A DNA stretch of 64,000 bases from Crossaster papposus (taxonomy: Eukaryota; Echinodermata; Asteroidea; Velatida; Solasteridae), in NCBI GenBank assembly GCA_037893245.1, contig JBAIAA010000102.1, positions 1,240,001 to 1,304,000 on the forward strand, in the 5' to 3' direction. How positions within the stretch are numbered: the first letter of the stretch is position 1; each line of letters starts with the position of its first letter. The notes below the pieces were generated by a model, which worked only from the letters and a program-made list of their open reading frames with translations, did no database searches and was not told the origin of the DNA. This document shows, piece after piece, positions 16,824-27,100 of this stretch. A program made the position numbers and the translations under genes.

Positions 16824-17303
16824 ATATCCAGGCTATGTGTTTAAATCATAGCCGGGAAAACCTAGTAGGACCAGTTTATGCACTTTGATTTAAGGTCTGA
16901 AAATATATAGCGGTTCATTAAACAAGAAACTCTTAAAACAACCAAAACTAAACAATCTTTAGTGCAGTACAAAACATAATAATAAACATAGCCTATACAA
17001 AACATAATAACCAAGACAAATGCCCATTCAGCTTCCGAAGGATTACCCAAAAGAAACACTGTTCCTGTCGAGGAGTTATCCAAGCTGAATGGGATACAAG
17101 AACAATGATAAAACAAATTTAAGATTGTAATTATAAATATAAAAAGAAATATAATCAAATCAAAAATACGGTAAATAAAGTTCAGAATATAGGTAAAATG
17201 TATGTACATGTAATTTAATAACTATACAATGCCAGCCCCACACCATCAAACTGACTGTTTGGTTGTAAACTTTAGCCTTGCATTTTTATTTGATCTCATT
17301 TAG
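16824..17303 (+). other. Intron of host gene A
   Basis: No gene seen. Bases 16835-16970 recur at 20555-20690, downstream of the second minisatellite. This shows that both introns descend from one ancestral segment. The sequence ends in a pyrimidine-rich acceptor before 17304. Confidence 0.7.
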
Positions 17304-17492
17304 TTGCCCAGTGCTTGGTCAGCCTTAACACATCGGATGTCCTCATGATGACATCGGTCCAGCAAGCTGTATACCTTGCCGGTGACTTGGTGGAGTATGC
17401 CTGCCTTGACGGATATTATCTCACTGGATCAGCTGTCAGGATCTGTCAGTCAGATTTCAAGTGGTCTGGACAGCCAGCTGAATGCATTGAAG
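17304..17492 (+). CDS. Sushi (CCP) domain exon of host gene A
   Basis: 189-bp exon, acceptor TTTAG at 17299-17303, donor GGTAAC from 17493, phase 1-1. The translation carries the four sushi cysteines: AQC..., YACLDGYYLTGSAVRIC, KWSGQPAEC, and the conserved Trp. Sushi modules mediate protein recognition in complement-like and adhesion proteins. The same exon type occurs three times in gene B with equal or near-equal length, so it belongs to a repeated sushi-EGF ectodomain. Confidence 0.88.
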
Positions 17493-18505
17493 GTAACAAT
17501 ACAAGTATAGGGGCACACCCCGTATAAAGTAGTGCACAGTGCGAAACTGGGAAACTAACTAATTGACGATTAAAAAGAACCAACACCCCAACAAAACAAA
17601 CAAAAACAAAGCGATTCGGCTTCCTAAAAAACAACTAAAACAAATTCATCAAGATAAGTCAATGCCAAAAATAATAATTTAATGGTCATATGTTTTTTAA
17701 GAAAAAACACAATTTGTTTTTTACAATTTTTTTATCAAATTTCATGAACCCCGACATTTATGTAAATTACCACTTGTTAGAGTCTATAGATAGGATCATT
17801 TGGCTGTGAATTAAAAAAGAAGAAAAAAGTGATTTTGGTAAGAAAACTGACATTTGTTTAAACTTTTATCGAATTCCTTATACCCAAAGATAAGGAATAA
17901 CAACCTTTTTGGGGATGTGTATCTTTATTGAAACATAGTAAGATCTGTCTTGATTTTTATTGTTTAATTCTACGTTAACAAAACATTGAATATTTACTCC
18001 TTTTGTACTTTAATGAAAAGCTAAAATCTGTGTTAACTTTATTTTGTAAAATGTGGACTTACTCAATGCCAATCTAAATTCAATAGAGACTAAATTGTTT
18101 TACTTGCAAAACCGTTTTTGAGCTTTTACGTCCATCAAGTGTGCATAGAAATACGCACGCATGGAATTTCAAAGTATAATTCACAGATACGCAACTGATC
18201 AACAAACACAATACGGAGATCGAAAACGGACACCGAAAACGGACACACGGATTTTCAGCCTAAGTCCGCAATTTGAGTGTTCTTGGCATTCTTCATCTGC
18301 TCCCCACTGATGGGGGAGTGAAAATGCCGTTTACAAACACCATTCGAGTGTCATTCACAACCCTGTTCGCGTGTTCATCCTCGTCATTCGGAACCCTGTT
18401 CGCATGTTCATTCAACACCAGAACGGGATTTCGACTACGCCCCTTTAGTTTGTGTAGTATCTGCCAAGTCGTTTTCATGTCGTTCTCTCTTTATTTTTTG
18501 TTTAG
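17493..18505 (+). other. Intron of host gene A
   Basis: AT-rich intron without recognisable genes. At 18262-18320 a segment (GTGTTCTTGGCATTCTTCATCTG) matches inverted sequence at about 46805-46860 in gene B. So inverted homology extends beyond the main arm. From 18423 it is the duplicate of bases 1-460. Confidence 0.6.
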
Positions 18506-18613
18506 ATTCTTGTCACAGCGAACCGTGTTTAAACGGAGGCAACTGCAGTAGTAATTTGGGCGAGTTCATCTGCCAGTGCCCGATCGGCTTTGTGGGACCA
18601 ACATGCTCAATCG
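18506..18613 (+). CDS. EGF-like domain exon of host gene A (second in window)
   Basis: 108-bp exon, acceptor TTTAG at 18501-18505 and donor GGTAAAC from 18614, phase 1-1. It encodes the same EGF module as the exon at 84-191, with a single ACG-to-ACA synonymous difference. Splicing to the sushi exon at 19821 is in phase. Confidence 0.88.
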
Positions 18614-18883
18614 GTAAACAGTTCATTTCTAGTCGTGCGATATAAACCGTTTATGACAAATGTATAACCTGGGTTATAAAACATGGAGTGAGTATTAATG
18701 CCAGGTTGAATATAAACAAAATTTATGCATGGATATATTTATCAGCGTTGTAGTCGAGACTGAGACCAAGACTGAGACCAAGGCTTTCCAGACCAAGACC
18801 AAGACCAAGGTTTAGATCGAGACCAAGACTTTTGAGACTGAGACTAACACTTCCGAGACCGAGACCGAGACGACTCCATATCC
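18614..18883 (+). other. Intron with GAGACCAAG-type simple repeat; intact target site
   Basis: Matches 192-460. The sequence CATATCCCCCTGTATCC at 18877-18893 is the uninterrupted equivalent of the Maverick insertion point. Confidence 0.85.
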
Positions 18884-19811
18884 CCCTGTATCCACCCTCC
18901 TTTATCTGTATCCACCCTCCTCTATCTGTATCCACCCTCCTTTATCTGTATCCACCCTCCTTTATCTGTATCCACCCTCCTTTATCTGTATCCACCCTCC
19001 TTTATCTGTATCCACCCTCCTTTATCTGTATCCACCCTCCTTCAATTTGTATCCACCCTCCTTTATCTGTATCCACCCTCCTTTATCTGTATCCACCCTC
19101 CTTTATCTGTATCCACCCTCCTTCATCTGTATCCACCCTCCTTCATCTGTATCCACCCTCCTTCATCTATATCCACCCTCCTTCATCTGTATCCACCCTC
19201 CTTCATCTGTATCCACCCTCCTTCATCTGTATCCACCCTCCTTTATCTGTATCCACCCTCCTTTATCTGTATCCACCCTCCTTTATCTGTATCCACCCTC
19301 CTTCATCTGTATCCACCCTACTTTATCTGTATCCACCCTACTTTATCTGTATCCACCCTCCTTTATCTGTATCCACCCTCCTTTATCTGTATCCACCCTC
19401 CTTTATCTGTATCCACCCTCTTTTATCTGTATCCACCCTCCTTCATCTGTATCCACCCTCCTTCATCTGTATCCACCCTCCTTCATCTGTATCCACCCTC
19501 CTTCATCTGTATCCACCCTCCTTCATCTGTATCCACCCTCCTTCATCTGTATCCACCCTCCTTCATCTGTATCCACCATCCTTTATCTGTATCCACCCTC
19601 CTTTATCTGTATCCACCCTCCTTCATCTGTATCCACCCTTCTTCATCTGTATCCACCCTCCTTTATCTGTATCCACCCTCTTTTATCTGTATCCACCCTC
19701 CTTTATCTGTATCCACCCTCTTTTATCTGTATCCACCCTCCTTTATCTGTATCCACCCTCTTTTATCTGTATCCACCCTCCTTTATCTGTATCCACCCTC
19801 TTTTATTTGTT
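18884..19811 (+). repeat. 20-bp minisatellite, about 46 copies, second array
   Basis: Same consensus as the array at 15324 but more homogeneous, mostly CCCTCCTTTATCTGTATCCA and CTTCATC variants. It ends 10 bp before the sushi exon acceptor. No stop codons in long stretches of all plus frames. Confidence 0.97.
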
Positions 19812-19820
19812 CACTAACAG

Positions 19821-20039
19821 AACACGGGTGCCAACCTCCGTCTGTGTTGAGTTATACGGATGTGGTTAGGAACAAGACCTGGTACACATACGGGGATGAG
19901 GTCGTCCTGAACTGTGAAAAGGGATACGAGATAGAAGGAACAAAGGATCGATCCATCAATCGTGTCTGCCGCTCCAATGGGACTTGGTCTGGTCAGCAGG
20001 TGAAATGTGTTGGAGTGGTGTCGTCCAAAGAACCAAATG
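19821..20039 (+). CDS. Membrane-proximal sushi domain exon of host gene A
   Basis: 219-bp exon, acceptor CACTAACAG, donor ATGGTACTT from 20040, phase 1-1. Four cysteines (HGCQPPS, LNCEKGYEIEG, RVCRSNGTWSG, VKC) and the Trp fit a sushi module, with an N-glycosylation-like NGT site. A spacer VVSSKEPNG follows. It is the last extracellular domain before the membrane exon. The counterpart in gene B is 46372-46590. Confidence 0.88.
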
Positions 20040-21510
20040 GTACTTTACATACATATATCTGTTTACCAATAGCCTAATTTAGGTTTTCCTGGCGCTATTT
20101 TGAAACATATTTGTTTTCATTCAAGTTCACTAACTCTCCCAAACCAATTCTTTTATCATTCAGTTTCGATGTTTGATCACTCTATTTTATTCAATACATT
20201 GGGTTTAGAATATTCATCATTACAAATCAAGTTTGTCTAAGCTGTTTCGGAAAGGCAGTATTCAGCGATCGAATTCGTCTTATATTGATCAATTTAAAAC
20301 TTATGTTGTAATGTGTGCTTGACTCGAGCACTCATCAGACTAATTTACTTAGCATAAGATTGAAATTGATAAATATATTCGATCAGTGAATATTGCCTTT
20401 CGTCAACAGCTTTGAAATTTTGTATTTGTAATGACAAATATTCCTAAGAATTGTTTTAAATAGGGTGACTAAAATTTGAAATTAAATGATGAATGTGTGT
20501 GAATTTTATTCTTGGACGAAATTGCATGCAAGAATTGGTGAATTTAAATGAAAAATGTGTTTAAATCATAGCTTGGAAAACCTATTAGGACCAGTTTATG
20601 CACTTTGATTTAAGGTCTGAAAATATATAGCGGTTCATTAAACAAGAAACTCTTAAAACAACAAAAACTAAACAAACTTTAGTGCAGTACAGTGCAATTG
20701 AAAGTTAAGCTTAGAATGGGAAATTCTGTTCACATTTTCTCTTCCCATGGAATTCATTTTCATTTCACAAAAAGTAAAAAATGTAAAAAACATTTTCCAC
20801 ATTGAGAAACTGTTTTCACACTTTTTCACACAAGTTTTACACCTTTTTTACACGGATTTGTGGGAAACCGATTTGTACAGCTTTTCACACAGGCGGGAAA
20901 ATTTGCGTGCAAAAAGGGAATGTGAATGGGAAAGGAATTGAAAGGAAAGAGTATAATGTGATTTTACATTCAAAGCGGACACGTGGTCTTTTATAACAGG
21001 ATTTGATTTCAACAAAAGATTTTCAAAATCACATCCAAATGCTCGAAAAATTCACATTCTCGACAGTCCAAATTCACATCCCTGGGTTAAGTGGAAGTGA
21101 ATTTGAATCTTAATGACTCAATCGTGTCCGCTTTGAATATTGGGTTAATGACCCAAGCCAAATGGGTGAGGGCCGCATTAACAATATCCAGGCCCATGAG
21201 CTGGTTTAACGTACGTTTCATACCGGCCAACCTTGGGCAAGGACACTAAAATACGGACTCGTTTGTGGTATTGCGCATGCCTCGTAAGGTTTCAACCAAT
21301 AACAGTGTAAAGCGACCAGATTTTATGGTCGGCCAAATTTCACGTGACAGTCCGAAAAGTGTTTAAAACTGGCCCCGATGTGTTTCATCCGTTTAAAACC
21401 GGCCACGTGATGGGCTCACGACCAATAAATGAGTAAACGCCTACGGTATTTATAAATGCAAAATGACATCATTGCTTTCATCAAGACTTCCTTTTGTGTT
21501 CACATTTCAG
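20040..21510 (+). other. Intron of host gene A; start of inverted-duplication arm
   Basis: No coding sequence seen. Contains the 20555-20690 segment shared with 16835-16970. About 21240-21450 is a dispersed repeat (GCATGCGCAATACC, CACGTGACAG, GGCCACGTGATGGGCTC) that recurs in inverted orientation near 25575-25780, 41040-41210 and 45715-45910. Confidence 0.55.
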
Positions 21511-21610
21511 CTGGGATCAGTGCATCTGATGCACGGCTCGTTGGTGGAATCGTTGGTGGCATCGTTCTGCTCATTCTTGTCGTCTTGATTGCCGCTGTCC
21601 TCATCAAGAG
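21511..21610 (+). CDS. Transmembrane exon of host gene A
   Basis: 100-bp exon, acceptor CACATTTCAG, donor AGGTAAGC from 21611, phase 1 in and phase 2 out. It encodes GISASDARL followed by a hydrophobic helix (VGGIVGGIVLLILVVLIAAV) and the stop-transfer residues LIKR. So the product is a type I membrane protein with a sushi-EGF ectodomain. It is identical in layout to 45524-45623 of gene B. Confidence 0.88.
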
Positions 21611-22257
21611 GTAAGCATGTTCACAGTCCTTCAGGGGCCAATTACATCAATTGTCTAAATCAATTGTAGTTTATTGCACATGCTAGACTTAAATAAGTCA
21701 ATCAAGGGTTCCTGCTGGTGGTATAATGATCCTGCTAGCTTGTTTAATTAACTATTGTATTCAACATTAATGAGATCCATGGGTCCTCATATTTAGCATA
21801 AAAAGCTTATGGAGTTTTGGCTGGTAACTTGTTGTGCATAGCAAATGTTTGTGCTTAGCAGCTCCATGATTATTTTGTTACAGTGTGCGCTAAAACATTA
21901 CTGACTAATAATTATTCTTACTCACAATTAACAAAAATAACTTGTAATGCAACCCCCTAGATCTAGAGTTGTAACAATTCACAAGTTAAGTCATTATGTC
22001 AAGAACGTTGAGTCAGGTCAATGTGTACCCGAGTCGAGTCAAGTATTTAGCTTGAGTAAATTCGAGTCACAAATATTAGAACACTATACACAAAATAAAC
22101 ATGCTACAGAAACATAAGGTAGACGTCCACGACACGGTGATATGTTTGTAGTATCATGGAGGAAGGAAAACAGATGGTCGCTGTGTGTATACGATGTATG
22201 TGTACGTACGTATTCGCGAACATAAACGTGACGTTAACATAAACCGGCACAGGCGGC

Positions 22258-22885
22258 TTTACTTGAAATCCAAAACTTTAATATGGCGAAATATACGTTT
22301 TAATAATGCTGAATACTTAACAACTGCAAAATCTTCATATTTGATTATGTTCGTTCATTAATCGTGACCCTAAAAAAAAGCAATATGCGCCGTGCCCCGC
22401 CCATAAAAGATGACGTCACGGTAAGAATAGAGCGTGGCTGTACCAGGCTAAGCCTAGCCTTGAATACAAGGATATGCTGTATCCGCAACGTGGGATCATC
22501 GTTTGCCACAACACTAAACGTGTACATAGCCGTATACATGGTTGTACATAGCCGTGCACATGGTTGTACATAGCCGTGCACATACGTATAATAATGCATT
22601 GCGGGCTATGTACACGTTTGGTGTTATGACAAACGATGATCCCACGTTGCGGATACAGCATATCCTTGTATTCAAGGCTAGGCTTAGCCTGGTATATCCA
22701 CGCTATATTCTTACCGTGACGTCATCTTTTGTGGGCGGGGCACGGCGCATATTACTTTTCATTTTAGGGTCACGATTAATGAGCAAACCTAAACAAATAA
22801 GAAGTTTTTTCAGTTGTTAAGTATTCAGCGTTATTAAAGCGTATATTTCGCCATATTAAAGTTTCGAATTTTAGTTACCCTTTAA
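22258..22885. mobile_element. Foldback/MITE-like element in the left arm only
   Basis: Long nested inverted repeats: outer arms at about 22271-22326 and 22812-22867 (AAACTTTAATATGGCGAAAT / ATTTCGCCATATTAAAGTTT), inner arms at about 22366-22535 and 22594-22770. The centre is a CATAGCCGTGCACATGGTTG-type repeat. The equivalent site in the right arm (near 43705) lacks it: GGCGGC joins directly to TAAGTCATTG. It is therefore an insertion after the duplication. No coding capacity. Confidence 0.85.
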
Positions 22886-22998
22886 GTCATTGAGATTTAA
22901 AAAAAAAAGTTTTCCTCTTATTTTTGGGACTCTATAGTCTTATTAGCCTTCACTAGAGTTGAGTCCATTTATATGAGGGACTTGATTTGAGTCATTTC

Positions 22999-23160
22999 CC
23001 TGAGTCGAGTCGAGTCGAGTCGAGTCGAGTCGAGTCGAGTCGAGTCGAGTCGAGTCGCGTCGCGTCGCGTCGCGTCGCGTCGCGGCGCGGCGCGTCGCGG
23101 CGCGTCGCGTCGCGTCGCGTCGCGGCGCGTCGCGTCGCGGCGCGTCGCGTCGAGTCATTT
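22999..23160 (+). repeat. 5-bp microsatellite GAGTC/GCGTC
   Basis: About 30 copies of a pentamer, first GAGTC then GCGTC with GCGGC variants. The right arm has only a short degenerate ACTCG version near 43555-43585, so the array expanded in this arm. Surrounding sequence on both arms is rich in dispersed GACTCAAGTC-like motifs. Confidence 0.95.
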
Positions 23161-23454
23161 ACCCATCGGGAGTAGAGTCGAGTCAGCAAAAATTGTGACC
23201 CAAGTCAAGTTATTGTCTTGAGTCATTACAACTCTGCCTGGATCCACTACTGGGTAATAATATAACTTGAAGCTTGTACATTGTGGGGTCCATTTTGTGT
23301 GTTGAACTTAAACATGCACAGCAATACTGTGTAGCGATATGTACATGTAGAAGTACTGAAATTGCCTCACAACAGGTTGTGGACATAATAAGGACACCGT
23401 GATCCAACTTTAATGGAATGACTCATATTCCAATCCATCCTTGAATCAGTGAAA

Positions 23455-23545
23455 TACAGTTGAACGCCGCTATACTGAACATTCGGCTATACTGAACATT
23501 CCGCTTTACCGAACATCCAGCTTTACCGAACATCATTCATGGATC
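23455..23545. repeat. Short tandem repeat with a pogo-like end
   Basis: CAGTTGAACGCCGCTATACTGAAC begins four degenerate units of about 20 bp (CATTCGGCTATACTGAA). The start resembles the ends of pogo/Tigger-type transposons, but no partner end or transposase was found. Confidence 0.4.
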
Positions 23546-24049
23546 CCGATTTTTGCGTACAAATGTAACGAACATTGTTGTTAAACATATAATGCCAACA
23601 GATTGACAAAATCCACCTACCTTTATTTGTTTGTCCAAACATACCAAACATTGTTGTTAAAAAAATGTCAACAGATTTTAAAAATCCTGAATGGGTATGT
23701 AAAATGCTAAATAGGCGGTTTTTAATTTCCGTCAAACGTCAAACGTTGGATGATTTATGTTAAAAAAGAGTGACAGGTGGCAATTTTTTACAATAAATAA
23801 AAGGGAAAGGCCAACCAACGCTTTAGAATTTGGTGTGACGAATAAGATAAACTGTGTACATGTAAACACAGGATTTAATGGTTTGCACAAAGTTCAAAGT
23901 GGTATGTAAGTAACCACAAAGATGTACTGAGGGATCTGAGGATCCCCTATTTGCTTGTTTTTTGTGTCTTTTTTCACATTTTTTATATTTTTCTAATTCA
24001 TTTCTGTAAAGATGGAGAGGTAAAATTGCCACTTTTTCTAATCTTCAAG

Positions 24050-24104
24050 GCGACGATCTGAGTATCTCAACGTACAGCAATCCTATATTCACTAAATCTG
24101 ACGA
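24050..24104 (+). CDS. Candidate cytoplasmic-tail exon of host gene A
   Basis: 55 bp between an ATCTTCAAG acceptor and a GAGTGAGTAA donor. It reads DDLSISTYSNPIFTKSD in one frame. The same segment with identical length and splice sites lies at 42768-42822 on the minus strand, with conservative differences (D/N, I/M). The phase does not join directly to the membrane exon, so a small intervening exon is required. The tyrosine/NPxF-like tail could be an adaptor-binding motif (inference). Confidence 0.5.
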
Positions 24105-27100
24105 GTGAGTAATTTGATGTGGTCGACGGTCCGGACAATAAACATGTATACCATAATAAGGCAGTACTCAGTTTATAAAATACTTATATACTTATATAAT
24201 TGGGTTTTTTTGGTTCACATTTGTTATTGGGCATATGGTGAAAACATACAGTGGTTGTAAACTAAAGTTAATAATGTACTTGTGTTTTTTACCCAGTCCA
24301 AATATCACTCTAGGAATGGGCATAATGCGATTTTACATTCAAAACGAACATTCGAATGGGATTTTGAAAATCGTTTGTTGAAATCACATCCTGCTAAGGA
24401 CCATGTCTGCTTTGAATGCAAAATCACATGCCCTTTTCCTAGTGTCAAAGAGTTCCTTAAATAATTTGAGTGGTTTGCGTCAAAATACTTTTCACCTTAT
24501 CTTTAATGACTGTATTGCGAACGGTACTAATAACATATCAGAAAACCTCTACTTGATAGTAATATTTTCAAGATGCTTGGATTCCGTATAATTAAACCTA
24601 TATCCATAATTTACTCAGTCCTCGTGTATTCAGAATTATATTTACTTGCCTAGTAAGAAAAAGGATTACATTTATTAAATTACTATAGTTTTATACACAC
24701 GTTATTTTTGACAGCAAATAATTGCATAATTTACTTTTTACAAAATCATAACAAAACCTTTAAACGGTGTTGTGAGAGGGGAACATTTACCCTCCTAGAC
24801 TGCGTTTTTTATGTTGATTTATCTAGGGAATTACATGTATAGGCTTTCTTGGTAAATGTCGGCATATAAGCAGTCAAATAAATCATCATTCATTTTATTT
24901 GAGTATATAGGCAATAAATGTAGTACAATTGCGTCATGCATGCGATACAAAAAATGCACTTCAACAATCTACTCGAATAGCATTCAAATGTCAAGGAGCT
25001 TTTCGCGGCATAACAAATCTATTATTTGGCAGTCAACTTATAACCACGCTTCACCGTTGGAATCTCTCATTCGTCAGACGATGGGCAGAGCATTATTATC
25101 AAAAATGTTGAGTTCCCACCAGTTCCTTTCAGAACCACGCATCTCACTAAAGAAAATTACCGTAGTGTTACCTCAAACTACTTATCTTAAAGTACAGACA
25201 TTACAGGTACTGGTATTTCGTTCTCGTACTTTTTTGAATTCTCATTTTGCGAAATTGATTGCCTGTTTACAAAAATGAAAATCAAATTTTAGTGAATATC
25301 TCCAGTCGAACCAACTCTGCTGAATTGGATGATGAATGGGTAGTATGTTAAAAAGAAGGTCGTAAATGCTAAATTGAATATAATGCTAACGAATTCGCAT
25401 GCCTGAAAACAAAATTGAATGCTTCAATTGTGAATTTGAAACAAAGTAGCAATTGGAGATGAGGCAAAATCGCTTTAATGTCAATGTATGAACAAAGAGT
25501 ACCAGTTGCTTATTTGCCGACCTTGACTGGGATAACCTATTATAACGACTATTCATAAATATTTAAGACAGTTTACACACTCCTATTGGTCGAGAGCCCG
25601 TCACTTAAACGGACGATAAACCCCAGCTGGCTGGTTTTAAACACTTTTCCAGTGTCACATGAAATTGGGACACCGTTGAAATTTGGTCGCTTTGCCGTTT
25701 TGTTGGTTGAAACCTCAAAAGGCATGCGCAATATAAATCCCGTACGCGTATCAAAATCTAATGATCGCTTAACTCCCGCGAGCGAGGATATTGGAGGAAC
25801 ATACCACAAACGTAAGGCTAGAGGAGTGTTTAACAAAACATAAAGTATATTGAATTATTGTTTAACAAAATAGTTTGAAACTTATATTTTTAACTTGTTT
25901 TGGCGTATTTTACCCGAAAGGTATTGATGAATGGGAATAAAAAAGGGTTGGCCGGTCTTAAAACAGTTTAAAACAGGCTCATGGGCCTAGACATTGTTAA
26001 ATGGAAATGGGACTATGACTAGTAGGCCCTATGTCTTGAAATCTTCCACAATTTTATGTTTTGGATTGTTTACTTATCGTATTTCAAAGTCAATGGTTGA
26101 AAGGAAACAAACGTAATGTCTTACCGTTCCCGAGAAAAGATGGGAAAAACGGTTGTTTACATCAGACACGACTGTGTATACGCATACGTTTTTCCTGTCG
26201 TTTTCATTCAATGTACCATCAATGTTCTGTGTGTGTTTCCTATAAATCACACACAGCACCGATGCACAAAATGTAGTTTCTTGCACATCCGCATCAAGGA
26301 AAACCGGCCAACCATATTAACTATTTCGTTATTTAAGAGTTGTTCTTGAGTTTTATGCGAAAATGGTCGCATGGTTTCTCGATTTGAATTCTGCTTAACT
26401 TTATTTGTTGCTTATAATATATATTCAAGATTTTGTTCAAAGAACTATTAATATTTTAGTAGCTATTACAATAATTACCATTTCTTTATTCGCTAGGAAT
26501 GGTTAATCAGGAAGCACAGGCGCGCACAGTTTTGTGGGTAGTCGCTGCCTTAATCAGCGCGCAGAAATATTGATCCGTTTTATTGTTTTGATAGAAATGA
26601 CTGCATCCCCAGATTGCTCAGTTGGTGAGAACAATGCCAGTGTAGTAGCACCTATAATTTTATAACAATTGTCTCATTTGACAACTTAAAGTCCAATTGC
26701 AATACAACATGGGTTATTACATGCAATATTGTAACCTTCGTACGATGGTCGTGTCAAAGGTCATTTGAAGTCAAGTTGTCAACCAGGCTGGAATTGTAAA
26801 AATTGTCTCATTTGAAAACTAGGCGAGATTCGTGGTTCGAGAACCATTCTTGTTTATGGTATCCTGCCAGTGATGCTTCCGCATTTCACAGCCGTAAACA
26901 CGAATATCAACGATACAAATTATTAAAAGTAAAGACTCAACATTCGTTTCCTGTTGTGTATCATAATTATATGTATATGTGGGATTGCAGATGATTTTAT
27001 GCTGTAATATACTTGTTTTGATGAGATAGGGCTGCTGTGGTATTACTCCGTTTAGCATTAAGTTTCATTCATTTACATCTGCAAAATGTGTAATTTTTAC

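Noticed and set aside
15252-16888. Three overlapping plus-strand open frames of 419-531 codons repeating YPPSFICIHPPLSVSTL
   Set aside because: They are the three frames of the 20-bp minisatellite, which lacks stops. The shared start of one lies in the Maverick terminus and the array sits in an intron.
18832-19869. Open frames of 345 and 256 codons with the same repeat peptide
   Set aside because: Same minisatellite artefact. Only the final sushi exon from 19821 is considered coding, in the phase given by its splice sites.
22943-23189. Frames encoding RRDATRRD or SRVESSRV repeats on both strands
   Set aside because: Translation of the GAGTC/GCGTC microsatellite.
25573-25843. Opposed open frames of 85-87 codons
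   Set aside because: They fall in a dispersed repeat with four copies in the arms and have no domain signature or conserved frame.
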